DNA of 64,000 nt from Chromobacterium haemolyticum DSM 19808 (lineage in GTDB: Bacteria > Pseudomonadota > Gammaproteobacteria > Burkholderiales > Chromobacteriaceae): contig NZ_JONK01000005.1 of assembly GCF_000711885.1 (NCBI RefSeq), forward strand, positions 264,322-328,321. Direction: 5' to 3'. This document shows positions 33,697-42,693 of this stretch, in pieces; the stretch's first letter is position 1, and every line of letters starts with the position of its first letter. The notes below the pieces were generated by a model that worked only from the letters and a program-made list of their open reading frames with translations, had not been told where the DNA came from and made no database searches. The position numbers were made by a program, and so were the translations under genes.

Positions 33697-34224
33697 TCAC
33701 CCCATCATTTTTTGCCACCACCAGCGCCAGCGCGCCATCGGTTTGCCGTCGGCGTTCAGCGGCCGGCCGTCGTCGGCGAAGCGTTCCGGCGGCCCCAGCG
33801 GTTTGCCCTCGATGAAGTTCTGCCGTTCCGCCAACGCGCCGTTGGGGTGGTAGCGCTGTTGCAGGCCGTGCTTGAGGCCGTTGCGGTAGACCGCCAGCTC
33901 CGCCGCCTGGCCGTTGGGAAACAGGGTGCGGGTTTCGCCGTGCGGCAGGCCGTGGCGGTAATGAGCCTGGCGTTGCAGCGCGCCCTCCGGCGACCAATAC
34001 TGCGCGGCGCCGTGCAGCTGGCCGCATTGGTAATGCAGCTGGGCCGAGGGCTGGCCGCTGGGGTGCAGCAGGGTGGCCGGGCCGTGCAGCTGGCCGTCCT
34101 GGTAGTGGAAGCGCGCCAGCGGCGCGCCGGCCTGCTCGATGCGCGCCGGGCCTTGCAGCTTGCCGTCGCCCAGCTGGCCGACGAAGCGCTGCTGGTCTTG
34201 CTGGATGTCTATCGGTTCCGCCAT
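33697..34224 (-). CDS. MORN-variant/YwqK-like repeat protein downstream of vgrG
   Basis: A 175-aa protein built of about five repeats of 20-24 residues with the pattern 'hY..G.lhG....y.p.G': 'FHYQDGQLHGPATLLHPSG', 'LHYQCGQLHGAAQYWSPEG', 'AHYRHGLPHGETRTLFPNG', 'AVYRNGLKHGLQQRYHPNG'. These resemble the MORN-variant repeats of YwqK-type antitoxin-like proteins. The C-terminus is Trp-rich (RWRWWWQKMMG). It lies 4 bp after vgrG and is surely co-transcribed. It could be a VgrG adaptor, an immunity protein or an effector; none can be chosen from sequence alone. Confidence 0.8.
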   Translation of the reverse strand: MAEPIDIQQDQQRFVGQLGDGKLQGPARIEQAGAPLARFHYQDGQLHGPATLLHPSGQPSAQLHYQCGQLHGAAQYWSPEGALQRQAHYRHGLPHGETRTLFPNGQAAELAVYRNGLKHGLQQRYHPNGALAERQNFIEGKPLGPPERFADDGRPLNADGKPMARWRWWWQKMMG

Positions 34225-34228
34225 CGCA

Positions 34229-36235
34229 TCAGTTCTGCTGGATCAGCCCGCCCTTGAGGGTGAGCATGCCGCCGCCGTCCACCGTCTGGCTGGCGCTGGC
34301 CTTGTTGGTTAGCGACACCCCGGCGTCGTTGGTCAGCGTGGTGCCGGCTTTATTGGTCAGCTCGGTGCCCGCCTGGTTGGTGAGTCCGGTGCCGGCCTTG
34401 TTGGTAAGACTGGTGCCGGCCTGGGCGGTGTAGGCGGCGTCGCTCTTGGCGGTGAAGGCGCCGCCGCTTTGCAGGGTGAGGGTGCCGCTGACCTTGATGG
34501 TGAGGTTGCCGTCCACGGTCAGCGTGTAGTTGCCGCTGACCTTGTGTTCGTGATTGCCGCCGGTGCTGTGGCTCTGGTCGCCCTCCACCTTGACGGTGCG
34601 CTTGCCCTTGACGTTGAGGGTTTCATTGCCGGTTTTCACTTCCACCGTGCGGTTGCCCTTGTCCACGCTGAGGCTGTCGTTGCCCTCGGTGACGCTGCGC
34701 TTGCGCTCGTTCTTCACCACCAGGGTTTCATCGTGGCCCACGTCGGCGGCCACGTCGTTGAGCACTTTCACTGTGTAGTTCTTCTGGGCCTGGAAGAACA
34801 CTTCCTCCTTGTCTTTGCTGTCGTCGAAGCGCAATTCGTTGAAGCCGCCGCCGCCTTTTGTCGAGTTGGTCTTGAGGCCGGACTGCGCCTGCTTGGCCGG
34901 CAGTTCGTAGGGCAGCGCGTTGTCGCCGTTGTAGACGCAGCCGCTGACCAGCGGCTTGTCCGGGTCGCCGTCGATGAAGCTGACAATCACCTCCTGGCCG
35001 ATGCGCGGGATGAACTGCATGCCAAAGCCCTTGCCGCTCCACGGCTGCATCACCCGCAGCCAGCAGGAGCTGGATTCGTCGTCCTTGCCGTCGCGGTCCC
35101 AGGGGAATTGCACTTTGACGCGGCCGTATTTATCGGTCCAGATCTCCTCGCCGGCCTTGCCCACCACCTTGGCCACCTGCGGGTGCATCACCGGCTTGGG
35201 GGTGAGCCGCGGCGGGCGGTAGGGGGTGGCCTTGGGGATGGCGGCGAAGCGGTTGCGGTAATGCTGCTGGCCGGCCTCGTGGCTGACGCGGGTTATTACC
35301 CAGGCGATATTGCAGGCTGGGTCCGGGTGGCCGCTCAGGGTGAAGCAGTGGCCGGGAATCAGCCAGCGGCAGTCGCTGTCGCCCACCAGTTCCACTTCCT
35401 CGGCGCGCAGGCCGTCGCTGCGCTGCTTGGCCAGCGCGTCGCCGTCGGCCTTCTTGGCGTAGCCGCCCGGGTATTGGTAGAGATTGGGCAGGTCGGATTT
35501 GGCCAGCGCCTGCGCGTACAGCGAGGCGCTGGCGGTGGTGAATTCGTAATCGCCGGCGCGGTAGCCGCCGGCCACCGCCTGGCGGCTGATGCCGGCGCTG
35601 CGCACGCCTTCCAGCTCGCGCCCGCCCAGGTCCTGGCCCAGGTAGGGGATTTTGGCGTTATTGGGGCAGTCCGGGAAATGGCTGTTGCCGTCCGCCAGCA
35701 CCAGGGTGTGCTTGCCGTCGGCGTGGGTGAAGAACCAGAAGATGCCGGCGTCTTCCAGCAGCCGCATCACAAAATTGAGATCGCTTTCGCCAAATTGCAC
35801 GCAGTACTCGCGCTTGGGGTAAGTCGCATCCAGTTTCAGCTGGTAATCGCTGAAGCCGTGGCCGGCGAACACCGCTTTTACGATGTCCGGCACGCTCTGG
35901 TTCTGGAAGATGCGGTTGTTGCCGGCCAGGCTCAGCCACCACAGCCAGGGCCGTAGCGTTACGCTGTAGTGGTCCGCGGTGGCGTCGCCCGGCAGCTGGC
36001 GTATCGCCGCGCACAGGCCGTCTAGCGGCCGGGTGTCGTCGTCGCGGCGCAGGCTCAGCGTCAGGTGGGAGGCCACCGCTTTGTCCAGCGTCAGCGCGCT
36101 GTCGCTGAAGCCGGCCAGGGTGAAGCTGCCCAGCGCGTTCAGCGCCTCGTCGCCGGACAGGCTGTCCGGGTACAGCTCTTTCAGCGCGGAGGTGCTCAGC
36201 GAGAGCGGGGTGGTTTTGTCGGAGGGGCGGGGCAT
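34229..36235 (-). CDS. vgrG: VgrG/TssI spike protein
   Basis: A 668-aa T6SS spike protein. The N-terminal gp27-like half includes 'KREYCVQFGESDLNFVMRLLEDAGIFWFF'-type sequence. The gp5 OB-fold carries 'EEIWTDKYGRVKVQFPWDR', 'WLRVMQPWSGKGFGMQFIPR' and 'GQEVIVSFIDGDPDKPLVSG'. A beta-helix needle follows. The last 80 residues hold five 8-residue repeats of the form GTxLTNxA. There is no C-terminal effector domain, so this is a structural, non-evolved VgrG. The gene lies in the minus-strand T6SS operon after an AT-rich insert. Confidence 0.95.
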   Translation of the reverse strand: MPRPSDKTTPLSLSTSALKELYPDSLSGDEALNALGSFTLAGFSDSALTLDKAVASHLTLSLRRDDDTRPLDGLCAAIRQLPGDATADHYSVTLRPWLWWLSLAGNNRIFQNQSVPDIVKAVFAGHGFSDYQLKLDATYPKREYCVQFGESDLNFVMRLLEDAGIFWFFTHADGKHTLVLADGNSHFPDCPNNAKIPYLGQDLGGRELEGVRSAGISRQAVAGGYRAGDYEFTTASASLYAQALAKSDLPNLYQYPGGYAKKADGDALAKQRSDGLRAEEVELVGDSDCRWLIPGHCFTLSGHPDPACNIAWVITRVSHEAGQQHYRNRFAAIPKATPYRPPRLTPKPVMHPQVAKVVGKAGEEIWTDKYGRVKVQFPWDRDGKDDESSSCWLRVMQPWSGKGFGMQFIPRIGQEVIVSFIDGDPDKPLVSGCVYNGDNALPYELPAKQAQSGLKTNSTKGGGGFNELRFDDSKDKEEVFFQAQKNYTVKVLNDVAADVGHDETLVVKNERKRSVTEGNDSLSVDKGNRTVEVKTGNETLNVKGKRTVKVEGDQSHSTGGNHEHKVSGNYTLTVDGNLTIKVSGTLTLQSGGAFTAKSDAAYTAQAGTSLTNKAGTGLTNQAGTELTNKAGTTLTNDAGVSLTNKASASQTVDGGGMLTLKGGLIQQN

Positions 36236-36255
36236 GGTGGTTTAGTGAGTTGCGT

Positions 36256-36615
36256 TCATTTTATGGGTGAAGGGGCAAGCCCAACGTTAAGTCGCTTTTG
36301 GATGGCGAGTAGTAAATGTCGGGCTTCATTGCATTCAGCCCAGCCTACGGCCCTGTCATCTGTGATATCGGTACATTCTTGATATCCCTTGATCCGCTGG
36401 GCGTGGCGAGCACACCTTGACAGTGAAAAGGTAGATTTATTTTTGGTAAACTAGTGTGTAATTAAATAAATTTGCCACTTTCTTATTTGTTCGTTTTCCA
36501 AATCAACCCGGGTAATAAGAGGGGGTGCAAATGTAAGGATGTCAACAAATAAATCGGTTATCTCCTTCCGGGTTATTTGATAGGTGGTCGTGTCTGGTTC
36601 GACATATAAGGTCAC
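36256..36615 (-). pseudogene. Amber-interrupted 119-codon frame before vgrG
   Basis: A reading frame of 119 codons, possibly starting at the GTG at 36615, is broken once by an in-frame TAG at 36453-36451 and ends at TGA 36258-36256, 20 bp before the vgrG start. Part one reads as a plausible protein ('VEPDTTTYQITRKEITDLF', 'LENEQIRKWQIYL'), as does part two ('RCARHAQRIKGYQE', 'AVGWAECNEARHLLLAIQKR'). The first half shares the AT-rich composition of the Nudix gene. The start codon is uncertain and no clear ribosome-binding site is seen. I do not recognise the family; it could be a dead immunity or effector gene, or a sequencing error in a live one. Confidence 0.5.
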
Positions 36616-36658
36616 CAAAAATTAAGCAGCGACAGAATTAAAGTTGATAATTGAAGAG

Positions 36659-37240
36659 TTATGGCCAAACTTTTATGCCTGGGCAAATAGTGGGGAAAAT
36701 GTTTGTAAGCCAATACTGAATGGCTTCCAGCGTATGACTGTTAAGAAAATTCTTGGCCCCTCCGCTCGTGGTTTTGCCTCCTGTTAAAGAAATTAGATGT
36801 TCGGCCAAGGTATTTCTGTTTTTCGCGTATTTTTTGAGATGCAGAGCAGAAACTCCAATTATGTCCTTCAGTTCATCACCTGGGCCTGCATGTAAGTCGC
36901 CTATGGGGCCGTGAGAGTGGAAGGCCCAATAAAATTTATAGTTTGAAAAAGAGCGGAATAAATTTGCGCTAGCGGTCATCACAAACGTTCCCTTACTTTC
37001 TTCTTTTAGTTCTCTAATTATTGTCTGTTTGTCGTTTTCTCTTATATTTTGTCGCCCACCAAATAGACAAGGCATTCCTGGGTATTCTTTCCATGTGTCC
37101 GATTTTACACCGAAATATATAATTCCGTCGTCATCATCAATTTTTTCGAACAGGAGCACATAACATCGTGTAACTATTACTAGTGATATGTCCTCTTCAT
37201 ATTGATGGAACTTATTTTTTTTGCCGCCAGATAATATCAT
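36659..37240 (-). CDS. Nudix-like hydrolase in the T6SS operon
   Basis: A 193-aa protein with a near-canonical Nudix box at residues 62-84: Gly62, Glu68 and 'RELKEES' (residues 76-82). The final Gly is displaced by one position (K83-G84). Nudix enzymes hydrolyse nucleoside diphosphates linked to another moiety. The gene is clearly AT-rich against its neighbours and uses different codons, so it was probably acquired. TAAGGAG lies about 7 bases before the ATG. It sits between clpV and vgrG, a typical place for effector, immunity or cargo genes. It could be a toxic effector or an unrelated passenger. Confidence 0.75.
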   Translation of the reverse strand: MILSGGKKNKFHQYEEDISLVIVTRCYVLLFEKIDDDDGIIYFGVKSDTWKEYPGMPCLFGGRQNIRENDKQTIIRELKEESKGTFVMTASANLFRSFSNYKFYWAFHSHGPIGDLHAGPGDELKDIIGVSALHLKKYAKNRNTLAEHLISLTGGKTTSGGAKNFLNSHTLEAIQYWLTNIFPTICPGIKVWP

Positions 37241-37304
37241 TGGGTGCTCCTTACTTGGATTAGGTTTTAAATATATGGCTCATTAACGTAATTTGGTGTG
37301 GCGC

Positions 37305-39884
37305 TCACTCCAACACCCACTCCGCCAACTTCCCCGTCACCTGTGCCATCAACACGTTCTCGATATCCCGCGCGCCGGCAGAGCTGCATTTAGCCAAAAC
37401 CGCTTTCACAATGGCCGGATCGAAATCGAATTGTTTCCCTGTTGCCGCCTTATAGCGGGCCTGGAGTTTTTCCAGCTTGTTGATCACGATGTTTTCCAAT
37501 GTTCGTTCCGCCAGCGGCGGGTAGGGCACCACGGTCATGCGGGCGAGGAAGGCGGGGCGGAAGGTTTGTAACAGCGTCTTGCGCAGGCGCTCGTCGAACA
37601 GCTGGGTGGCGAGTTGTTCGCCTGGCGTGGTTTGCAATAGCTCCGCCCCCACATTGCTGGTGGCCAGGATGATGGTGTTGTTGAAGTCCACCGTCAGGCC
37701 GGTGCCGTCTTCCATGACTCCCTTGTCGAACAGGTTGTAGAAGGCTTCCAGCACGTCCGGGTGGGCTTTTTCGATTTCGTCCAGCAGCACCACGCTGTAG
37801 GGCTTGCGGCGTACCGCCTCGGTCAGCACGCCGCCCTGGCCGTAGCCGACATAGCCGGGCGGCGCGCCCTTGAGCTGGCTGACGCTGTGGGCTTCCTGGT
37901 ATTCCGCAAGGTTGACCACGATCAGATTGCGTTCGCCTCCGTAGAGCGCGTCGGCCAGCGCGTAGGCAGTTTCGGTCTTGCCCACGCCGGTGGGGCCGAG
38001 CAGCAGGAACACGCCCACCGGTTTGCCGGGGTCGGTCAGGCCGGCGCGGTAGGCCTGGATGCGTTGGGCGATCTTGCCCAGCGCGGCCGGCTGGCCGATC
38101 ACGCGCTGGCCCATGCGCTGGGCCAGGGTGCGGATGGCGTAGGCTTCGTCGGCCAGCATCTTGCCCACCGGGATGCCGGTCCAGCCGGCGATGACGGCGG
38201 CCACCGCCTTGGAGTCCACATGTTCCGGCACCAGCGGGTCGTCCTGGCGCAGCGCGTCCAGGCCGGCTTCCAGCCGCGCCAGTTGTTCCGCCAGCCGCAG
38301 CGCCGGGTCCGCGGCTTCGTCCTCGTCGGCGGTCGCGGTCCCGTCTTCGGCTTCTTCCAGCAGCAGCGGCGGTTCGCCGGCGGGCAGCTCGGGTTCGCTG
38401 GCCAGGAAGTCCAGCAGTTGCTGGCGGGTGCGCAGGATTTCGCGCACCGCGCGCAGCTCGTCCTGCCAGCGCACGGTCAGTTCGCGCATGGCTTGCAGCT
38501 GGCGCGCGCTGTCTTGGCGCAGCGCGGCGATGCGGGCGGCGTGGTCCAGGCCGGTGGCCTGTTCGTTCAGCAGCCGCTCCAGTTCCTCGTCCAGCATGGC
38601 CTGGCGGTGGCGCAGGTTTTCCAGCTGCGGCGGCTGGTCGTGCTGGGCCAGCGCCACGCGGGCGCAGGCGGTGTCCAGCACGCTGATGGCCTTGTCCGGC
38701 AGCTGGCGGCCGGAGATGTAGCGGTGGGACAGTTTGACCGCGTCGTGGATGGCGGCGTCCAGGATGCGCACGCCGTGGTGCTGTTCCAGCCGGGCGGCGA
38801 CGCCGCGCAGCATGGCCACGGCGCTGTCTTCGTCCGGTTCTTCCACTTGCACCGGCTGGAAGCGCCGCGCCAGCGCCGGGTCGCGCTCGAAGTATTTCTT
38901 GTATTCCTGCCAGGTGGTGGCGGCCACGGTGCGCAGTTCGCCGCGCGCCAGCGCCGGCTTGAGCAGGTTGGCGGCGTCGCTGTGGCCCTCGGCCGCGCCG
39001 GCGCCCACCAGGGTGTGGGCTTCGTCGATGAACAGGATGATGGGCCGGGCGGCGGCGCGGATGTCGTCCATCACGCTTTGCAGCCTTTGTTCGAATTCGC
39101 CCTTGAGCCCGGCGCCGGCTTGCAGCAGGCCCAGGTCCAGCGCCAGCAGGCCGACGCCGGCCAGCGCCGGCGGCACTTCCTCATGGGCGATGCGCAGCGC
39201 CAGGCCTTCCGCCACCGCGGTTTTGCCCACGCCGGGCGCGCCCACCAGGATGGGGTTGTTCTGGCGGCGGCGCAGCAGGATGTCCAGGCATTGGCGGATT
39301 TCGCCGTCGCGGCCCACGATGGGGTCGATGCGGCCGGCGCGGGCGTCGGCCACCAGGTCGTGGGTGAAGCGCGCCAGCGCGCCGGCGGGTTCCGCCGCGG
39401 CGGCGGACGGGGCTTCGCGCGAGGCGGCGGCCCAGGCGTCCAGTTGTTCGCTCAGGGGCTGGCGCGGCGCGCGCAGCAGGCAGGGCGCGCCGATCAGCAG
39501 CAGATTGCGCAGTTCGTCGCGCTCCAGCAGGGTGAGCAGCAGCAGGCCGGAGCGGATGCTGGCCTGCTGGCGCAGCGTGGCCAGCAGCAGCGCTTCCTTG
39601 AGCCAGGCCACGGTGTGGCTGGAGAAGGCCGGGGCGCGGGTTTCGCCGCGCTTGAACTGGTCCAGGCTGCGGCGCAGCTCCGCGCTCAGTTGGTCTGTGC
39701 TCAGGCCCAGCTTGGGCAGCAGCAGCGGCAGGTCGCCGTTGGGCAGTTCCAGCAGCTCCAGCAGCACGTGTTCGATTTCCACGTAGTAGTGGCTTTGCTG
39801 CAGGCAGCGCTGGGCGGCCAGCTCCAGCGCCTTGCGGCAGCTGGGGTTGAGGCGGGCCACCAGTTCGGACAGTTCGGCGCTCAT
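37305..39884 (-). CDS. clpV: ClpV/TssH, T6SS sheath-recycling ATPase
   Basis: An 859-aa AAA+ unfoldase that disassembles the contracted TssB/TssC sheath. The N-domain (residues 1-150) starts 'LNPSCRKALELAAQRCLQQSHY'. NBD1 has Walker A 'GAPGVGKTA' and 'LFIDEAHTLVGAG'; a coiled middle domain follows; NBD2 has 'LLGPTGVGKTE' and 'LLDEIEKAHPDV'. The frame is open far upstream, but the ATG at 39884 overlaps the tssG stop as ATGA and gives the family start. The length is standard. Confidence 0.96.
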   Translation of the reverse strand: MSAELSELVARLNPSCRKALELAAQRCLQQSHYYVEIEHVLLELLELPNGDLPLLLPKLGLSTDQLSAELRRSLDQFKRGETRAPAFSSHTVAWLKEALLLATLRQQASIRSGLLLLTLLERDELRNLLLIGAPCLLRAPRQPLSEQLDAWAAASREAPSAAAAEPAGALARFTHDLVADARAGRIDPIVGRDGEIRQCLDILLRRRQNNPILVGAPGVGKTAVAEGLALRIAHEEVPPALAGVGLLALDLGLLQAGAGLKGEFEQRLQSVMDDIRAAARPIILFIDEAHTLVGAGAAEGHSDAANLLKPALARGELRTVAATTWQEYKKYFERDPALARRFQPVQVEEPDEDSAVAMLRGVAARLEQHHGVRILDAAIHDAVKLSHRYISGRQLPDKAISVLDTACARVALAQHDQPPQLENLRHRQAMLDEELERLLNEQATGLDHAARIAALRQDSARQLQAMRELTVRWQDELRAVREILRTRQQLLDFLASEPELPAGEPPLLLEEAEDGTATADEDEAADPALRLAEQLARLEAGLDALRQDDPLVPEHVDSKAVAAVIAGWTGIPVGKMLADEAYAIRTLAQRMGQRVIGQPAALGKIAQRIQAYRAGLTDPGKPVGVFLLLGPTGVGKTETAYALADALYGGERNLIVVNLAEYQEAHSVSQLKGAPPGYVGYGQGGVLTEAVRRKPYSVVLLDEIEKAHPDVLEAFYNLFDKGVMEDGTGLTVDFNNTIILATSNVGAELLQTTPGEQLATQLFDERLRKTLLQTFRPAFLARMTVVPYPPLAERTLENIVINKLEKLQARYKAATGKQFDFDPAIVKAVLAKCSSAGARDIENVLMAQVTGKLAEWVLE

Positions 39885-40930
39885 GCCGGGTCCTCGCCGG
39901 CCGGGGGCGGCCGTTGCAGCCGGGTGTCCAGCTGTCGCGCTCCGCCGGGGCCGCCCAGCCAGCTGTCCCAGCTCAGCCGCGGCGCGGCGCGGGCTTGCAG
40001 CTTGAGCGCGGCGGCTGGCGCTTGCCACAGCAGGCTGAGCTGGATGTCCAGGTCCGGGCCGAAGTAGAAGTCCGCCAGCGCGGCCAACGCGCGGTGGCGT
40101 TCGCCGCCGGGCAGGAAGGCGCGGTAGCCGGCCGGGTCCAGCGGGCCCACGATCAGGCGGATGCCAGCGTGTTCGTCCCAGGCGCGGCGGCCGGTCAGCG
40201 CGCCCTGGCCCAGCGCGGCGTTGCGGCCGTTGGGGCCGATGCGGGTGCGGCTGGCCGGCGGGATCTCGCGCCAGCCGCCGGCGTAGGGGCTGGCCTGCAC
40301 CGGCGCGGCCAGGTGGCGGCTGGCCAAGGCGGCGAAGCCGGCCAGCGAGCGGCGGCGGTCCGCCAGCAGGGCGGCGCGGGCCAGCAGCGCGGCGTCCGGC
40401 ACCGCCTGGCGTTGTTGCAGGCCGGCGGGCAGCAGGCCGCACAGGCTGAGCAGCAGCGGCCGCGCCGGGCTGAGCCGCGGCGCGGCGAAGCTGGGCGCCA
40501 GCCGGTATTTGCGCTGGGCGCGGTAGAGCAGGGCCAGCAGCCGGTGCTGGAACAGTTGCAGGAATTCCGCCGGCGCGTGGTCTTTGTCCTGGCGGCGTTG
40601 TTGCAGCCATTCCTGATAGGCGTAGGGCAGCGGGCCGTCCGGGCCGCCCAGGCCGAAGGATTCGACATCGAGCGCCGGCTGGCCGTCCCGCGCGTCGCCG
40701 CCCAGCGCGCCCGGTTCCAGCGCGCTCAGTTCGCTGGCGGCGAAGGCGGGCAGCAGCGGGCCGCGCAGCCGCAGCGCCTCGCGCGCCGGGTCCGCGCCCT
40801 GGCCCAGCGGCGCGGCTTGCGGCGTCAGCCGTTCCAGCAGCATCACCGCTTGGGCGAATTCAAAGCCCTGCGGCCGCGTCAGCAGCCGTTCGGCTACAGA
40901 ACCAGGCTGGGGCCGGGCGGCGGCTGCCAT
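39881..40930 (-). CDS. tssG: TssG, T6SS baseplate protein
   Basis: A 349-aa TssG/VasB-family baseplate wedge subunit. Typical stretches are 'FEFAQAVMLLERL' at the start, 'LPYAYQEWLQQRRQDKDHA', 'EFLQLFQHRLLALLYRA' and the C-terminal 'LGGPGGARQLDTRLQ'. It forms the wedge with TssE, TssF and TssK. The ATG at 40930 puts the start 37 bp inside the end of tssF, and upstream sequence in this frame reads as a shadow of tssF. Confidence 0.92.
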   Translation of the reverse strand: MAAAARPQPGSVAERLLTRPQGFEFAQAVMLLERLTPQAAPLGQGADPAREALRLRGPLLPAFAASELSALEPGALGGDARDGQPALDVESFGLGGPDGPLPYAYQEWLQQRRQDKDHAPAEFLQLFQHRLLALLYRAQRKYRLAPSFAAPRLSPARPLLLSLCGLLPAGLQQRQAVPDAALLARAALLADRRRSLAGFAALASRHLAAPVQASPYAGGWREIPPASRTRIGPNGRNAALGQGALTGRRAWDEHAGIRLIVGPLDPAGYRAFLPGGERHRALAALADFYFGPDLDIQLSLLWQAPAAALKLQARAAPRLSWDSWLGGPGGARQLDTRLQRPPPAGEDPA

Positions 40931-42693
40931 GTCTGGATCTCCTGTTGCTGGTGGACGAGTCGGGTGCGCACGAAGCGGTTGGCGTGGGCGTAGAGGGCGA
41001 AGAAGTGGGCGAGCACGGCGGCGAACAGCACGCGGCTGCCGCCGGCGAAGCAGGTCGGGTCCAGCTCCAGCGTCAGCAGCAGGCCGTTGCGCCAGCCGCG
41101 CCAGGCGTCGGCGCCGACATGGTCGACGATGCGTTCGCTGCCGAGCGCGGCGATGCCTTCGATCTGGCGGCGCGCGGCCGGCTGTTCGCCCAGATTGTGC
41201 AGCGCCAGCATTTCGCGCAGCGCGGCCAGCGCTTGCGGGCCTTCGCTCAGCGACAGGTGGTTGAGGCTGAGCTGGGACACCAGTTTCCAGCGCGAGGCGC
41301 CGTCCAGCGCGGCTTCGGTTTGCGGCCGCGGCGGGCGCAGCAGCCGCGCCTGGCCCACCGGGCCGGGCAGTTCGAACATCAGCGGCGCGCCGGCCGGCAG
41401 TTGCTCGGCCAGGTGGCGGTTGGTGCACAGCAGTTCGGCGGTGAGGCTGAGTTCGCTGGCGGCCAGCGGGTCGAAATCGGCGTCCACCAGGGTGAGCAGC
41501 ATGTCGCTGCCGGGGCGCAGGCGGTTGAGGCCGCGCACGCGGCGCGCGTGCCAGTAGCGGCCGTCGCCGCCTTCGCCGTGGCTGCAGGCGAAGTAGGGGG
41601 CGATGCGGCGCGCGCCGTCCGGGCCGGCGGCGCGCAGCTGGCGGATGGAGTGGATTTCCACGCTGTGGTCGCGGTGGGCGTCGGCCACCAGCAGGTATTC
41701 GCTGCGGCTGCCGTCCGGGCGCAGCGGCTCCGAGGTGTGCGGAAACAGATTGATCACCGGCGCGCAGCCCAGCGCGATGTCGCCGTGCTGGATGCCCAGG
41801 CGGCCGGTCGGCGCGCGTTCGAAGGCGATGACGATTTCCAGCTGCCGCTCAGCCTGGCGCGGCAGGCTGAGCGGCAGGTCGAAGAAGGCGAATTTTTCCG
41901 GGCAGGCGAAGTATTCCGCCAGCAGCGCGTGCGCCGGGTGCACGCCGTCCTCGGCCGGCAGCAGCGCTTCGTCGGCGCCGAAGCCGCAGGCGCGCGGCAG
42001 CGCGCCGGGGCGGATGGAGGGCGCGAGGCCGGGCCGCTCCGGCAGCCGGCAGCTGATTTGCAGGCTGTGGGCGGACAGCAGGTCGTAGAGCGCGGCGGCG
42101 TTGAGCGGGGAGCCGGCCAGGTGGATGCGCAGGCTGTTCAGCGGCAGCGCGCCCAGCGGCTCCGGCCCCAGTTTTTCCAGCCGCAGCACCAGGGCGGCGC
42201 GGGCCTGGGCCAGGCCGCTGGCGGCCTGGGCTTCGTCCTCGGTCAGCAGGCTGGCGGCGGCGAGCCGCAGCGGCCACAGGGTGACGGCGGCGCTGGTGCG
42301 AAAGCGCAGGCTGTCGCCGGCGGTGGTGGCCACGAACAGCGGGGTGCCGCGCTCGATGCGGTAGCCGGCGTCCAGCTTGCCCTTGTCCGGGTCCGGCTCG
42401 AAGCGGGCGATGGCGCAGGAGGGCATGGGCCGCAGCGCGTGCGGGTAGAGCTGTTCCAGCAGCGCGTCGGTGAGTTCTGAGTAGTCGTCGTCCAGCCGGC
42501 GTTGCAGCCGCGCGCACAGCAGGGCGAAGCCTTCCAGCAGCCGTTCCACTTGCGGGTCCGGGCATTCGCCGTCGCTCAGTTGCAGGCGGTGGGCCACCTT
42601 GGGGTAGCGGTGGGCGAATTCGCCGCCGGCGTGGCGCAGGTAGGCGAGTTCGCGTTGGTAGTAGTCCAGCAGGCGCGGGTCCAGCGATTCCAT
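40894..42693 (-). CDS. tssF: TssF, T6SS baseplate protein
   Basis: A 599-aa TssF/VasA protein. The diagnostic N-terminus 'LLDYYQRELAYLRHAGGEFAHRYPKVA' in split form is followed by 'PDPQVERLLEGFALLCARLQRRLDDDYSEL', here quoted in parts, and a 'FPHTSEPL' segment mid-chain. It is the main wedge component binding two TssG-linked arms. Its start shares a base with the tssE stop. Confidence 0.94.
   Translation of the reverse strand: MESLDPRLLDYYQRELAYLRHAGGEFAHRYPKVAHRLQLSDGECPDPQVERLLEGFALLCARLQRRLDDDYSELTDALLEQLYPHALRPMPSCAIARFEPDPDKGKLDAGYRIERGTPLFVATTAGDSLRFRTSAAVTLWPLRLAAASLLTEDEAQAASGLAQARAALVLRLEKLGPEPLGALPLNSLRIHLAGSPLNAAALYDLLSAHSLQISCRLPERPGLAPSIRPGALPRACGFGADEALLPAEDGVHPAHALLAEYFACPEKFAFFDLPLSLPRQAERQLEIVIAFERAPTGRLGIQHGDIALGCAPVINLFPHTSEPLRPDGSRSEYLLVADAHRDHSVEIHSIRQLRAAGPDGARRIAPYFACSHGEGGDGRYWHARRVRGLNRLRPGSDMLLTLVDADFDPLAASELSLTAELLCTNRHLAEQLPAGAPLMFELPGPVGQARLLRPPRPQTEAALDGASRWKLVSQLSLNHLSLSEGPQALAALREMLALHNLGEQPAARRQIEGIAALGSERIVDHVGADAWRGWRNGLLLTLELDPTCFAGGSRVLFAAVLAHFFALYAHANRFVRTRLVHQQQEIQTWQPPPGPSLVL

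Noticed and set aside
34313..34450. Short tandem repeat units resembling a CRISPR array
   Set aside because: The periodicity is 24 bp without unique spacers and encodes the octapeptide repeats of VgrG.
37761..40067. 768-codon open frame on the plus strand
   Set aside because: It is antisense to clpV and shows no domain, only low-complexity shadow sequence.
39885..40610. Upstream extension of clpV
   Set aside because: The frame is open for 242 codons upstream, but the sequence there is a Pro/Arg-rich shadow of tssG. The ATG at 39884 gives the true ClpV N-terminus.
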